Under the pieces are notes generated by a model that was given only the letters and a program-made list of their open reading frames with translations, was not told the origin of the DNA and did no database searches. Positions 47,455 to 59,215 of a stretch of 64,000 nt of DNA are shown in pieces (position 1 is the stretch's first letter; every line of letters begins with the position of its first letter). Source of the stretch: Mangifera indica (Eukaryota > Streptophyta > Magnoliopsida > Sapindales > Anacardiaceae). A program made the position numbers and the translations under genes. The stretch spans positions 4,526,001-4,590,000 of the forward strand of contig NC_058150.1 in assembly GCF_011075055.1 (NCBI RefSeq). Reading direction: 5' to 3'.

Positions 47455-48317
47455 TCATCTCTCAAAGATGCCCTTAACCTTTACCATGCCTTTTTCACTA
47501 ATCTGAAGCTCTTTTCTCATTTGGTCTACTTGCTCTCCTTGGACACGATCTCCAACAGGGTACCATCCTCTGCAACCATCAATTTAACCTTTATATGCTC
47601 GTCTTGATGCTCTTTTACAAAAATATGCTCCCCTGCGAGTCATCCCAAAATCATAAGTTAAATTTCACAAGATAATAGGCACAACAAAACAGTCTACAAT
47701 CCAAACTTATTTGAATGTTCAAACTTAACGATCCAATTACATAACATATAACAATGTGTTTAATATACTGTTGAATACGTAAATAATGTATTATGATGTG
47801 ATAAAAGTGTTTTACATTATAGTCTTACATTATAGTCTCTCCTCTATCAGTAACCATAATATTATTGCGAGTGAAGAAAGATAAGATCTCTCCCGCAACC
47901 TGATTTGGTGCCTTCTTACTTTCCCCTTCTCCTATAAATGTCTTTTGCACTATCTGAAATATAAAACAAATTAAACTTTCAAGCTTACATCTCCGTGATC
48001 ATTCTTGCTGATTTCACCACTAAAAAAACCAAACCCATTTCTTCAAATTAGTGTATACCTTGGATTTCACCGAACGTTTGATGAGCGACCACAGGCCAGG
48101 AACATAGATGACAAATAAACCAAGGGAAGTGAAGTAGCCAGCCAAAGAAAAATGGCTGAGGTTCTTGAATGGACACACCAACCGCCACCAGTCTCTTGGG
48201 TTTTGTGGCTGTTCTCAGCCATGATTGCGGCTGCCTCACCTCTCTGTAACTAAGTTTTGAAAGAAGTGAAAAGGAATAGAGAAGCTGCGGATTTGGTGAT
48301 AATATTTCTACTGCCAT
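47455..48317 (-). pseudogene. Relic of CCB1 (cytochrome b6f cofactor assembly factor)
   Basis: Three pieces on the minus strand match CCB1. Piece 48059-48317 begins MAVEILSPNPQLLYSFSLLS ... KPKRLVAVGVSIQEP and then, in another frame, gives SLAGYFTSLGLFVIYVPGLW and SLIKRSVKSK. Piece 47829-47953 gives IVQKTFIGEGESKKAPNQVA, GEILSFFTRNNIMVTDRGET. Piece 47455-47632 gives HIKVKLMVAEDGTLLEIV and, one frame over, VQGEQVDQMRKELQISEKGM, VKVKGIFER, stop. Faults: a frame change in the first piece; the middle exons for the two C-terminal membrane helices are absent from 47633-47828; and a frameshift after LLEIV that one missing T would explain. CCB1 is a thylakoid protein needed to attach haem c(i) to cytochrome b6; this copy cannot supply it. 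Arabidopsis relative from memory: At3g26710. Confidence 0.82.
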
Positions 48318-48846
48318 TTCCGTTTGCAGGAATGAGGAAACTCACTGAGCCACCATTTTAGCTTTTTCTTGTTTTTGGGCTGACTTTTGTCTGCTCACCC
48401 ATTTGGCCCAGATTTGACAACGTCTTCGGTGGTTAAAACGACGCGACAGTCTGCTTGCAGACATGAAAAAACGACACGAAAACAAGAATTAGGCGAAACC
48501 ATATTCTATTTTATATTTTAAGTTTTGGAAATTTAGAAGGTTGAAATAAATGAATAAAGAATTAGGTGAATCTACATGAAGTTTTTATAAGAAACAACAT
48601 GAAGTTTGAGACAATTATACTTGTGCATAAAGTAATATTATTGTGGCTTCAAAGAAGGGGGCTGCGAGACGGAAAAGAAGAAGAAGAGCATGAAATTAGG
48701 AAAAGAACAAAACGTTTACTTTGACATATCGAAGTCCACATCTCCAAAAGACTCCAACATTTTACCGGCGCTTTGGATGGCTTGGCTTGGCTTGGCAGGC
48801 ACTAGCCTAGCCAAACGTAAAATTCTTACAGTATTATTCGATATAT
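48318..48846. other. Upstream flank of CCB1 relic
   Basis: No gene seen. A short CTTGG tandem occurs near 48778-48797. Confidence 0.4.
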
Positions 48847-48975
48847 AAAAGATAGATATAATTTTTATACACAAATAATGATATGTCATTATGTGATTGA
48901 ATCGTTGAAAATTAAAAATAAATTAACACATAATCACATATTAACATATCATTGTTTATGTATAAAAATTATATA
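48847..48975. mobile_element. Palindromic MITE-like element
   Basis: The left arm ATAATTTTTATACACAAATA then ATGATATGTCATTATGTGAT pairs with the right arm, which ends CATATTAACATATCATTGTT then TATGTATAAAAATTAT. Related to the AT-rich palindrome family. Confidence 0.6.
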
Positions 48976-49008
48976 CATAATGTTATTATGTCAGATATAT
49001 TTAGGGAA

Positions 49009-49154
49009 AATAATGTTATGTGTATATATTTTAGTACACAATTTAAATGTACATATAATGTGTCTTTATTTTTAATTTAAAATTATATAATTACGTGAGG
49101 ATATATTATTTATGTTTCTAAATTGTGTATCAAAAGTGTATGCACATGTAGGTT
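49009..49154. mobile_element. Diverged relative of the 6.4-kb hairpin element
   Basis: Left TAATGTTATGTGTATATATT then TTAGTACACAATTTAAAT; right ATTTCTAAATTGTGTATCAA then AAGTGTATGCACATG. The arms are inverse with mismatches, and share the ATGTGTxTATxTTTxGxTACACAA pattern of 6369-6539. Confidence 0.6.
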
Positions 49155-49758
49155 TACTACATAATTTATACACAAGGTCTTGTCTTTATTTTGGGTCCAA
49201 TTGAGAAATAAATAAACATTGATGTTCAAAGAGGAAGGAAGAAGTGGGAGGAATATAGAGGCATGTTTAAGGGGTTGGGGCAGCATGTGGCACAATGTAA
49301 CACTTATAGGTATGATTCAAGTTTAATTTAGTTATTTCATATTTAATATATGTTTATGGACTTAAAAATGATTAAGTATTGCAGGTCCCAAATTTTGATT
49401 TTTATTTCTAGAAGGCAACCAATTCTTGTTTCGATTTTGGTTCCTCAAACATAAGAGAAAATGAGATAGATAAATAAGGGCACCATAATAAACATAAGAA
49501 AAATGACCACATATGTATAAAGCTTAAGCAGGGCATCCAATCATTTGCTATGAATGAGAATTGAGAAGGTATTTCAATGAGAATGGCCTCTGACGGACTT
49601 AAACAACCCTTACCGATTGAAAGATCTCATTTCTTTGTTGCGTCATTCTCACCTTCAATTGTCGCCATTAACTCAAGGCCTCGTTTGGTTGAATGTCACA
49701 AGCAAATCCTAACCCTTGGATGATCTTCTTGTGTTGCCACCTGCTCGAACATTCAAGT

Positions 49759-49981
49759 GTTCTTTTGTTTTGCAATGAAATCCCGATGCACCACAACGAT
49801 CAAATACTCCACCACCATTAAATGCACCTTCACCTCCAAATAATACAACATGAAAAAATTATGCAACTTCATTATAACCTTATAGTCTAAAAGTGTTACT
49901 GTCGTCGCCACTACCACCATATGCAATACCACTTAGATCCGAAAACCTAAGAAAGTTGGTTTGAATAATTGTGTTAAATCG
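49759..49981. repeat. Dispersed segment, second copy of 8478-8703
   Basis: GTTCTTTTGTTTTGCAATGA, CAAATACTCCACCACCATTA, then GCAATACCACTTAGATCCGA and TAAGAAAGTTGGTTTGAATA follow the same order as at 8478-8703. Confidence 0.6.
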
Positions 49982-50894
49982 TATTTTTTGGTTTAACGTT
50001 TTAATTCTTATTGTCACTGTTTATACTGTTTTTTGTAGAAGAAGACTCCAAGTCAATGAAAACAAAAGTGAAATCCCTTTTCCATTATCATCAAACTATA
50101 AGCATTTGCCTCTTAACTACTCATATATCATATGCTTTTTATATTTACCTCCTAATTAATTTTACCTAAAATCTAAATTATGAGAAAGAGACATACGAAA
50201 TCTATAAATATTCAATTTAGCAAGTGTCATCGGCTCATTTGCTTTGATTCGATGTGTCAATAGTTGAGAGAAGCTCTTTAGCTTCCAAAACCACAGTTGG
50301 CCCCTTAGTGATGCTAATTAGCATCTATTCCAACAACTTTGCTACATTAAATATTCTTTTTCTTGCCACCGCTCGCTTTCTCCAAATCTGTTGTACTACC
50401 ACTCACTTGACGAACAAAATGCTTCACTATATCCATTTTGGACTGGTGATTGTTTCCATTAAAATTTAAATTTATCAAATTAACAATTAATCATTAAAGA
50501 GTAATTTAATCTTTTCATTAAATTAATGCCATTGTAATAATAACATTTTTCAGATTTAAACAGTGACAAATCAATTCAGCAAAGTTTGGGTGTGAAATAG
50601 TGATTAAGCCTTTTATTTAACACAACGCTGGGAGGAGGCCCAATAGAAAAAACATAACTTTTCACCAAGTGTCAAAACCGGACAGACCAGCCAAAAAAAA
50701 AACACCTTTTTTTGGTTAAAAGAAATTGGATTTGGACGTGGAGTGAAATATTATAATCATATCTCTAATCTCTGTCCATGTGTTTGCCTAAAAAAAAGAT
50801 GCTGATGCTGGAATAAATTTATGGTTTTGTAATCCTCTTTACTTTAGAATTTTTCAAAGCACCCCTAAAGTTTGGCAAGAAATATTAAATTATT
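49982..50894. other. Intergenic with possible decayed coding remnant
   Basis: On the minus strand of about 50230-50430 short frame-broken stretches read KHFVRQVSGSTTDLEKASGG and SITKGPTVVLEAKELLSTID. They look protein-like but are interrupted by stops, and I do not recognise the family. Confidence 0.3.
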
Positions 50895-51772
50895 TTGGCC
50901 AAAAGACTTTGTCGCACCCAAGGTTTGGTAAATTCCCAAACTTTCACCCACAAAATTTTAAAAACTTAAATACCCATTATTTTGTTAAAATTCTTTATTA
51001 TTGTTAAGGTTAAAAATTTTATTTAGCTAAAAATATTTAAAACACTAAAAGTTTATCAAATTTTCTTCTTTTATTTAGAAAAACTAACAAATTTTTTTTC
51101 ACCGAAAGTTTGAGAAATTACCTTTTCCCGCTTAGGATTTTTTTCTCCTTCTTTGGGGACGATCTTCGTCCCGCTCAATAGCCGATGTTCATAACATTTT
51201 CTTCTCTAGTCGATATTTAGGTGTTGATTGTCATTTTCGTTGGACGAAGAAGATTCATTTTTATTTGACGAAGAGACGCTCTCGATATTAAATGTCAAAG
51301 CAATGAATCACATTCGAGATTTGTCTTCACCATCTTCATTTTTCTCAAATCAGATGCTCTCTCTTGACAAAGATTATCGTCTTAGTTTCTCCTAGTTTAG
51401 ACAATTCATTTGATGAATCGCGTCTGACATTTTCTCTTAGATCTCGACAAAACATGGTTGGGCGTATTCATCCAATGAAAATGGATGCCAACACCCGAAG
51501 ATCAGTGGGAGAAGAAGATATTAAAAATGTCAATTATCAAATGAAACGAAAGAGAAAAAAAACCTTAAAAGGGTAAAAAAACTTTTTAAATTATGAGTAT
51601 AAAAAATTATTAATTTTTTAAATTAAAAAATAAAAATATGATAAAATTTTAATATTTTTAACTAAATAATAATTTTATTTTTAACTTTGATATATATTTG
51701 AATTTTTAAAATTTTATAAACGAAAGTTTGAAAATGGGGCAAACCTTGTTTGGGAGTAAGTCTTTTGGCCAA
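50895..51772. mobile_element. Non-autonomous TIR element, TTGGCC family copy A (best ends)
   Basis: A perfect 15-bp inverted repeat: TTGGCCAAAAGACTT at 50895-50909 and AAGTCTTTTGGCCAA at 51758-51772. Imperfect pairing continues inward (CACCCAAGGTTTGGTAAATT versus its inverse, ending GGGGCAAACCTTGTTTGGGA). The length is 878 bp. Inside are the family's AT blocks and a GC-richer centre (GGGGACGATCTTCGTCCCGC). No transposase frame. Target duplication not clear. Confidence 0.8.
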
Positions 51773-52927
51773 GTATTTTTCATCGGCAAGTCAACGTGAC
51801 AATGACCATAATAATTTATTAACTAACACGTGACTAACATGTTAAAACCAAATAAATAATAAAAAATCACATATTATGAATAAAATAATATGTATTTAAT
51901 TAATTGGGCCAATCAAATAGACATCAAATCTTTGTTGATTTTTTATTCCTTAAAAAGGCTACTCAATCATTCAATATATTTATATTTTATATCTTACCCT
52001 AAAAAAGAAGATAATTAGATAAAATATGAAAATCCAACGCACCGACGCGACGCAGGGGAAACAAACCCAAAAGCGAACCCTTCTTCTGCGAGCCATGGCT
52101 GGAGCCAAGCCGCGCCTAAGCGCGCGAATGAACTATTCAATGTTCACCATAACGGTAGCGAGAAACCTCGCTCGTCTGATCTTTCTCTAATCTCAATCTC
52201 GTCTCTATCTACCTGTCTTTTTAGTTTTTTCTTTTATGTCGTGTGTTTCTCTCTATCTTTCACTCTCCATAGACAAAACGAAACAAAAATAAACCTAACC
52301 AGATAACACCACGAAACCCTCTTCCTATCTCTCGCAAGCTGTCTGCCTGTCTCTCGTGTTCAACCAGGATTTTAACTGAAATTTAATTTTAATTTTTTTT
52401 CGCTGGGTGTTCACTGGTATAGTATTGAGTGGTTCTCAGGAAGTTGTTTTTTGTTTTTCCTAGCGATTTTTTAGGGTTTTTTGTTGTTTGAAATCTCGAA
52501 TTGGTTGTTTGGGTTTAATTTTGGTTGTAATTGTTTCTGGTGGATTGATTGTGGGTTTGTATTTTAAGTTGGGGTTACTGGTTTGTGGCGTTTTGTTAAG
52601 TTTTTTAATTGGGTTTTATGTATGTTAGAGTTGCATTGGTTGAAGAAGAAGATTTTATTTATATTTCTAAATAGTTTGATGGTTTATTTATTATTCTTTG
52701 CATTGTGTTAAATGCAGCCTTGAATTTGATATTAGGCTGGACTTTTTAGTTAGTTTAGATGCTTGAAATAGTTGGTTATTTGAGTTTGATTTTCTTGTTA
52801 CTACTGTTAGTTTGCTGCAAGTTAGATAATTACTGGATGGTTATTGAATGGTGGTTTTGGGTTTGCAGATGGAGGGATCATATTCAATCTGAGTTTGTCT
52901 GGGGAATATTTTTGAAATATTGTGATA
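51773..52927 (+). promoter_or_regulatory. NFRKB-like gene upstream region and probable leader intron
   Basis: 52050-52380 is CT-rich and leader-like (CTCTCGCAAGCTGTCTGCCT). A T-rich stretch then ends in GGGTTTGCAG before ATGGAGGGATC at 52870, consistent with a 5' UTR intron acceptor. That ATG opens only a short upstream ORF (MEGSYSI, stop) ahead of the main start at 52928. Confidence 0.4.
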
Positions 52928-55900
52928 ATGGCCGCTGATCAGCGGAGAAAGAGAGTTAATGGTGCCAGTGTGACAGGTTTTAGTTCTCTGAAGCAATATA
53001 GAATGAAGAAGAGAAAATTGGAGTCACCACACAAGGGTTTAAACTCAAAATCACATATTTCTCTTGAGTGGGATAGGAATAAAAAAAAAGTTGTTGCCAA
53101 AAAGGATCAGATTGGAATTACTAGAAGGAATTTAAGGCCATTTATTGATTCTGTTCCCGGTTCCCACAATGCTTTGGCAGATGTTCTTTCTATTCCTCGA
53201 GATATTTTTGAGTTGGAGAATCTGGGTGAGGTTCTCTCTTACCAGGTATCCACATGTCTAATAGATATTATTAACCACTCTATTGCTGCAAACAGTGGTA
53301 TTCTGAACTCCTTTTTCTTTATGCATTTTTACAAAATTTGTTACAGGTTTGGCAGACTCAGCTATCTGAAGATGAGAGAAACTTTCTTATGCACTTTCTT
53401 CCTAGTGGACAAAATGCAGAACACATTGTCCAAGCATTACTTTACGGGGATAATTTTCACTTTGGAAATCCTTTTCTCAAATGGCAAGTATTGATATAAA
53501 ACATGGTTACACAGACATAAGTATGGATAATGACACACACACATGTAGATATAAGTATGGATAAGCATGTTTAGCAATTAGGTGTTTTATTATATATTAT
53601 GATGCTTATAATCACAGGCACAGTGAAAGAATTTTGTGGATATAAATTTCCCATTCCTTCACAGAAACTTTACATGGATTTTTGATATACAAAATTGCAA
53701 TATGCTGTTGGTATATGCGAACAATACTTTTAAGTATGTACTTAAACAGGTCTGTTTGGATGAACTTGTAGCAATCATATGATGATAGTGAATACTTTGT
53801 TAGCATTTTATCCTTTTACCTTGTTGAAGAGAGAAGAATTGGTAGTGTTGCTCTAAGGTCTTAGGTTTAAATATATCAATTTATTCCTATGGGAAAAGAG
53901 AGTGTGTTTCAGTTTATTCTCAAGATTATCGGCAAATATTGCTTGTTGCTTGGGTCTCTATAGAGAATAAAGAAAATCTAGTAAATTTGATCAACCAAAC
54001 AAAGAGAAGAGAAAAAATAATTATAGACCATGGATTGGCCAAACGTCATATACGAATATTGTGATTCTATTGTGGATATAATTTTCACTTTGATGGAAAT
54101 GCTTTATTTTTCATAGTTATTGTTTAATCTCTTGCCATTACCATTCCTGATTGCACTTTGTACTTACAAATTTGGTGTGGCTGTGGGTTTTTTATCACTA
54201 TTTTTATAACTCTGCGAAAAGATGGAAGTTTTACGTATATTCTAGTCTTTGAGAGAAATATGCTTATTTATGATTTAAGATGCTGAGTGAGCTTGCATAA
54301 TGGAACATTGCTACAGGGGTGCTTCACTTTGTTCAGGCAATCTTCATCCTGATGCAGTCGTCCACCAGGAACAGTGTTTAAAGGCTGATAAAAAAGCATA
54401 CTACTCTGAGTTGCAGAAATATCACAATGAGTATGTCAAGCATAGCCAATTCTGCTACGTGTGATATGCTGTTGTTTGACTTGATTCATTTGCCCAAAAT
54501 ATGTAGTTTTGATTTTCTCTGCTTTTGGCAGTATTATAGAGTATCTGCAGAAGTTGAAGCACAAATGGGAAAGCTACAAAGATCCAGAAGAGGGATTTTT
54601 GCCAAAGTTTGGAAGGTTGATACAGCATGCCTTAGTTTTTTCCATGATTGTGTTTTTTTTCTTTGTAAGGGCAGAGTCTTTGACATGTATAATTGATAAT
54701 TCATCAGTCAGTATGGATGCATGCTTTAGTAGTGCTATGTTTCTCATGCCAAGTTTGTGTACAAAAGATGATTTCTTGCTAACTTAACGAACTAATCCAT
54801 TGTAACATGGAAATTAATGGTAGATCAGAATCATAATTTCATTTGTGAAGCTTTCTAGTTATTTTAGCAAGTTTTGTAGTCAGTAGTGGTGATCCCTCAT
54901 ATCTCATATGTGAAGCTTGATGAAGTTGGACGTACAGTATTTATAAAAAATATTAAAGTGAGGAGCTCAATTGTTGTAATAATATAGTTTTGGTGAGTTT
55001 GGTATTTAGAAATGTTGATCTTTCAAATCTCAGTTTGCGTAATTATTTCCATCATTTAAGAATGTTGCATAAATGAGTTCTGTTGCTGTAAATAAATAGT
55101 TGTGGTTGTGTGACTGACAATGATCTAGTAAATTCTTTGTAATTCTTCTTTTGTACAACTTAAATTTTGTGATTATAGTAAATGTTCTTTGTTTATTATA
55201 GCATTCCCTACATTCTGTTGAAGTTGTATGGTCTTTCTGTGACCTTTTCTGCTGTTTATATTACTGGTAAATCCATTTAGTCTCTTTGGTCGGTTGGACC
55301 TATATTATAATTATAATATGCATAGTTTGTGCAATTTATTTAAAAGAAATCAAGTACTGATTAACTTTCATGTTAATTTGATAAGGGGCTTTCTCTTTCT
55401 CTCTTTCATTGCTGTTCTTCTCTGTTTGGTATTAGTTTTATTTGTTTTTTCTATGATGATGTTGAATCTCATGGTAGTTTACTTAATTTTGATTGTCTTT
55501 GGCCAAGAAGAGATGCTCAGAAAAGAATACCCTCAAATGCTAGTGAATCGAGACTCCACGATCTTGAGCAGGATGTTACTGGAACATCTGAATCTTGTTC
55601 TTGGGTTGTGGATGAGAAAGCAAGTAGTAGTGATAATCAAAACTCATCAGTGATGAAGGGCGGAGAACTTCAAAAAAGGTAGTTGACATATAAGATTTTG
55701 AATATATATATGTGTGTATATGTTTGCATACATGTGTGTCTTCTCTGAGATTTAGAGGCTAGTTATTTTGCTGTTTTTGGCTGGTTATGTGTCTGTTCTT
55801 TTGTTTCTATAATTTATTTGTTTAATGTTCAGATATTATCTATGAAATAAGAGAAGTTAAAATACTTGTTGTGAGTGATGCGGAATGTTGATTTTGTACT

Positions 55901-58900
55901 TCAAAATGAGAAAATTTATTATATTCAAATGATAGCTTCGGCTGATTCTCTGAAGTGTAAATCGTGAGACAGATGACCTTACAAATTTCAATTTTTGTAT
56001 TTTCATTTTTAAAGTTCTGGTTGCTATGCAAGTAGACATAGTCTCTTATTTGTTAGCTCTATGTTGGGATGAAACATGTTTCTCCTTGTCACATTAGTTG
56101 TTTTGCTTCTTTTATTATTTCAGGAAGAAAAAATATATAGGGCTTTGACTTTCTTTTGCATTCCAACTTGTTTGAGTATGCATCCATAAGCCCTGGATCT
56201 CACTTTCAGCCAAAGAAGAATTTTGTTCCTTGAATAGATGGAGTCAAAAACTTTTCACCTCTTATTTTTTATGGCTAGTTTTTGTATCTGTGGTGTTTAT
56301 TTTGTTTATCAGTGAATTGGTTATGTTTAGTTCTGTGAATTAATCTTAATTTTTGCCATGATAATCAGGGTGCATGGCAAAGGTTTCATGAAGGACAATT
56401 ATAAAAATCCATTGTTTGCTTCTGATGATGCACTTGATGTGGGAGCAAAACCCATAAAAGGAGACAAAGTAAACAAGCGCAATATCCACCTTAGTGATGG
56501 TGCCAAATATATGTCATATATCAAGGTTAGGTTTCTTTAATTTTTTTCAAGGTTAAATAGTGTTTTTTTTTTTAACAAATTGTATTAAACTTTGGAGGGA
56601 CTGCCTGTACCCCAGTTAGTGAGTACATAAATTAAGACGCAATGAATTTCCAATCTGTTTTCAACGAGGAAACAGGATAGTTTTGGAAAATCCAAATAAA
56701 ATAGGTTATGACAAAAGTTTGAATGATACCCACCTCTCTGACCAAAGCAAAAATTAGATTATTGACCTCTAAGTTAAACAAAGAATCATACAGAACAACA
56801 GAAAATAGCATACTTGTTCCTATCTCTGGTGTCAAATATTTTTAATTTTCGTTTCTTTCAGTCATTTTTTATTAGGACATCCCCAGAAACTTTTGAACCT
56901 GGTTTTTATGATTATCTTGGCTCACCTGTTTTAAGCTCGTCTTTTCTTGCTTAGTTGTGCCATCAAGCTCAGTGATCCTCCTTGGTAGGAAATAAAGTTT
57001 TGTGTATCTTTCTTCAAATATATGAAGTTTTGGAATTTCCAAAATATTGAGTGAAGAAATGAGTTCAGTTCTGATGGTTTTAGAAGGCAATCACTGATTA
57101 TTGACTTTGGGACTTTTCAGATTAGCAAGAAGCAGCATGAACTTGTTAAGAGTATGAAGCAGTCTGGTAAAAGTATTCAGTCCAAGTCTCTGACCCGGGT
57201 TTTAGGAAACCTTGATGGTTTGCGTGTACAACCTTATGAAGTGTTTGAAGAAGAAGAGAAGAAGAAGTTACACAAGCATTGGTTAGTTTGTTTGGAAGTT
57301 CACATTACATTTTCATACCTTAGTATAATTGTTGATTTCCACCCCTCAGGTGTATGTCTGTTCATATAGGTTGCAGTTGGCAAATAAAGATCTCCCTGCG
57401 TTTTTTGCCAACTGGAAACAAAGAAAGTTACAGATGTGGGAAATCACACAATCCTTGGGGCAAGAGATGAAAGACAGATTAAAATATCTGAAGGAGGTGG
57501 GTTATTCTTTCATTATCATGGCTATTGTTGCACCTTTATCTCTCTGTTATGGACACCTGTTAGATGCTTTCCCTGCATATTTGATTCACTGATGTGCATT
57601 ATATAATAAGATTATTCAGTCCTTGTAACTGCTTTTAACATGGGCATCCATGTTGTGTGGAGTGAAACATTTTTCACAGTCGTTTAGTGATTACCTTCTC
57701 GTTTTGTGTTTTGGTGTTCAGGATGATGAAGAAGAAAAAACTTCTGTGCAGGATGAGGAAGAAGAGAATGCTGTTGTTCAGGATGAGGAAGAGGAGAATA
57801 CTGTTGTTCAGAATGAGGCAGAAGAGAACATTGTCATTCAAGATGTGGAAGGAGAGAATGCTGTAGTTCAGGATGAGGAAGGAGAGAACACTGTAATTCA
57901 GGATGAGGAAGGAGAGAACGCTATTGTTCAGAATGAGAAAAAAGAGAATCCTGTTGTTCAGGATGAAATGGAGGGAAGTCAAGATGCATCTCATGACCAG
58001 AAGGATGATGTGGTAGCCAACAATGAGTCAAACACAGAAGATGATGATGATCTTGGTCCTAGCCCTCCACAGAATCTATATCAACAGCAAATCCCTGGTG
58101 GGACCCATGAGTTCAACCGCATGTTTATGGTTCTTGAAAACAATCATGTTACCTCTAAATCACCCAAATCTTCATCAGATGTATCTGGCCCCTTGGAGAA
58201 AATTATCACTGTTGACGATAAAGTCAATGGCAAGGTTCCTCTTCCTTCTGGTGGAGATGTCTGGCCACGTTCTTCTTATGGTTCTACAACCCCTGAGTTC
58301 CCTACTGGTGGGTTGCCACTTAGGAATCCGCAAGTTAAAGAAGACCAACGAACCCACTTAATTAATATGGAATCAGACTTGAAAGGAGGCAGAAGGAAAG
58401 ATTTGCTACACAGACAATCAGTTGATGGTTCCTTAAATTCTTATCAAAACCATGACCAAAATGAGCTCCTGCATTCTCTTTTCAAGGGCCAGGGGATGTT
58501 ATCATACCATCAAGAGCAGAAACAGGATGGGCTGGATTTCCAGCCACCAAACAACTTGTTGATGGCAGGTGATGGTCGTTTTCCTGGGCACTTCCATGAG
58601 CAGCTGCAGACATCACTGCAACTTGAGCAGGGGCAGAAGAGACTGAATGATTTTTTCATGCAACAAAGCATATCGGAGCACATTTACCCTGACAGAGGTA
58701 GATACTTTATCCCAGGGCAAGAAAACTTGCAACCAAGAAATATGCAGAGTTGGACTGTTAATCCTGTCCACATGTCAGAGCCTCTGGAATCTCATATGAG
58801 TGGAGAATTGCTGAATCAGAACTGGTTTTCTGGGGAGCATCAAGTTCGTGGTGGCTGGACAATGTCGGATGGATCTAATTTCCAGAACCAGGGCATTGGG

Positions 58901-59215
58901 AATGGAAACAATGCTGATCAGAGTTTATATAGCGTTCTAACAAATTGTGGCCAATTACGTACGGTTAATCCTTATGCATCTATAGGATCAACTGAGCAAT
59001 TCATTTCTTCAAGGAATTATGGATTGATGGCTGGGGGTACTCCTGGGATTAGTAATGCTTTACCACACACAGAACATCCACTAGACTACTTGGGTGGGCG
59101 TGATGCACCTACCTCTGTGATGCCTGATGATATGGGATGGATGAACTTGCCACATCAGAATCCTACTTTGCATGATCAAATGGGGAAACCATACTTGAGG
59201 TCTTGGAATCAGTAA
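52928..59215 (+). CDS. NFRKB-like protein (nuclear factor related to kappa-B-binding)
   Basis: Nine coding exons: 52928-53245, 53347-53483, 54317-54430, 54532-54615, 55508-55678, 56369-56525, 57121-57281, 57370-57496 and 57722-59215; 920 residues in one frame. It starts MAADQRRKRVNGASVTGFSS, with a basic region, then the conserved NFRKB-type N-terminal domain (about 88-230): VLSIPRDIFELENLGEVLSY, VWQTQLSEDERNFLMHFLPS, LKHKWESYKDPEEGFLPKFG. A middle Lys-rich helix (LQLANKDLPAFFANWKQRKL) leads to eight acidic decapeptide repeats (423-505) and a Gln/Asn/Gly-rich disordered tail. Animal NFRKB is an INO80 chromatin-remodeller subunit that binds the deubiquitinase UCH37; the plant role is poorly known (At5g13950 from memory). 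Intron 2 has a GC donor. Exon 5 has an AAGAAG tandem acceptor, so its start could be 55508 or 55511. Confidence 0.88.
57722..57970 (+). repeat. 30-bp coding minisatellite in NFRKB-like exon 9
   Basis: About eight units of ten residues, consensus DEEEENAVVQ, with variants DEEEENTVVQ, NEAEENIVIQ, DVEGENAVVQ, DEEGENTVIQ, DEEGENAIVQ and NEKKENPVVQ. The unit is 30 nucleotides, so copy-number changes keep the frame. The exon begins exactly at the first unit. Confidence 0.95.

Noticed and set aside
47009..48317. Functional link between the Rieske gene and the CCB1 relic
   Set aside because: One serves mitochondrial complex III, the other chloroplast b6f, and the latter is broken; adjacency alone is not evidence.
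52870..52893. ATGGAGGGATC as the NFRKB-like start
   Set aside because: It stops after seven codons; the conserved N-terminus opens at 52928.
57674..57994. 106-residue minus-strand frame with repeated ILNNSVLSFL text
   Set aside because: It is the antisense of the acidic decapeptide minisatellite and has no independent support.
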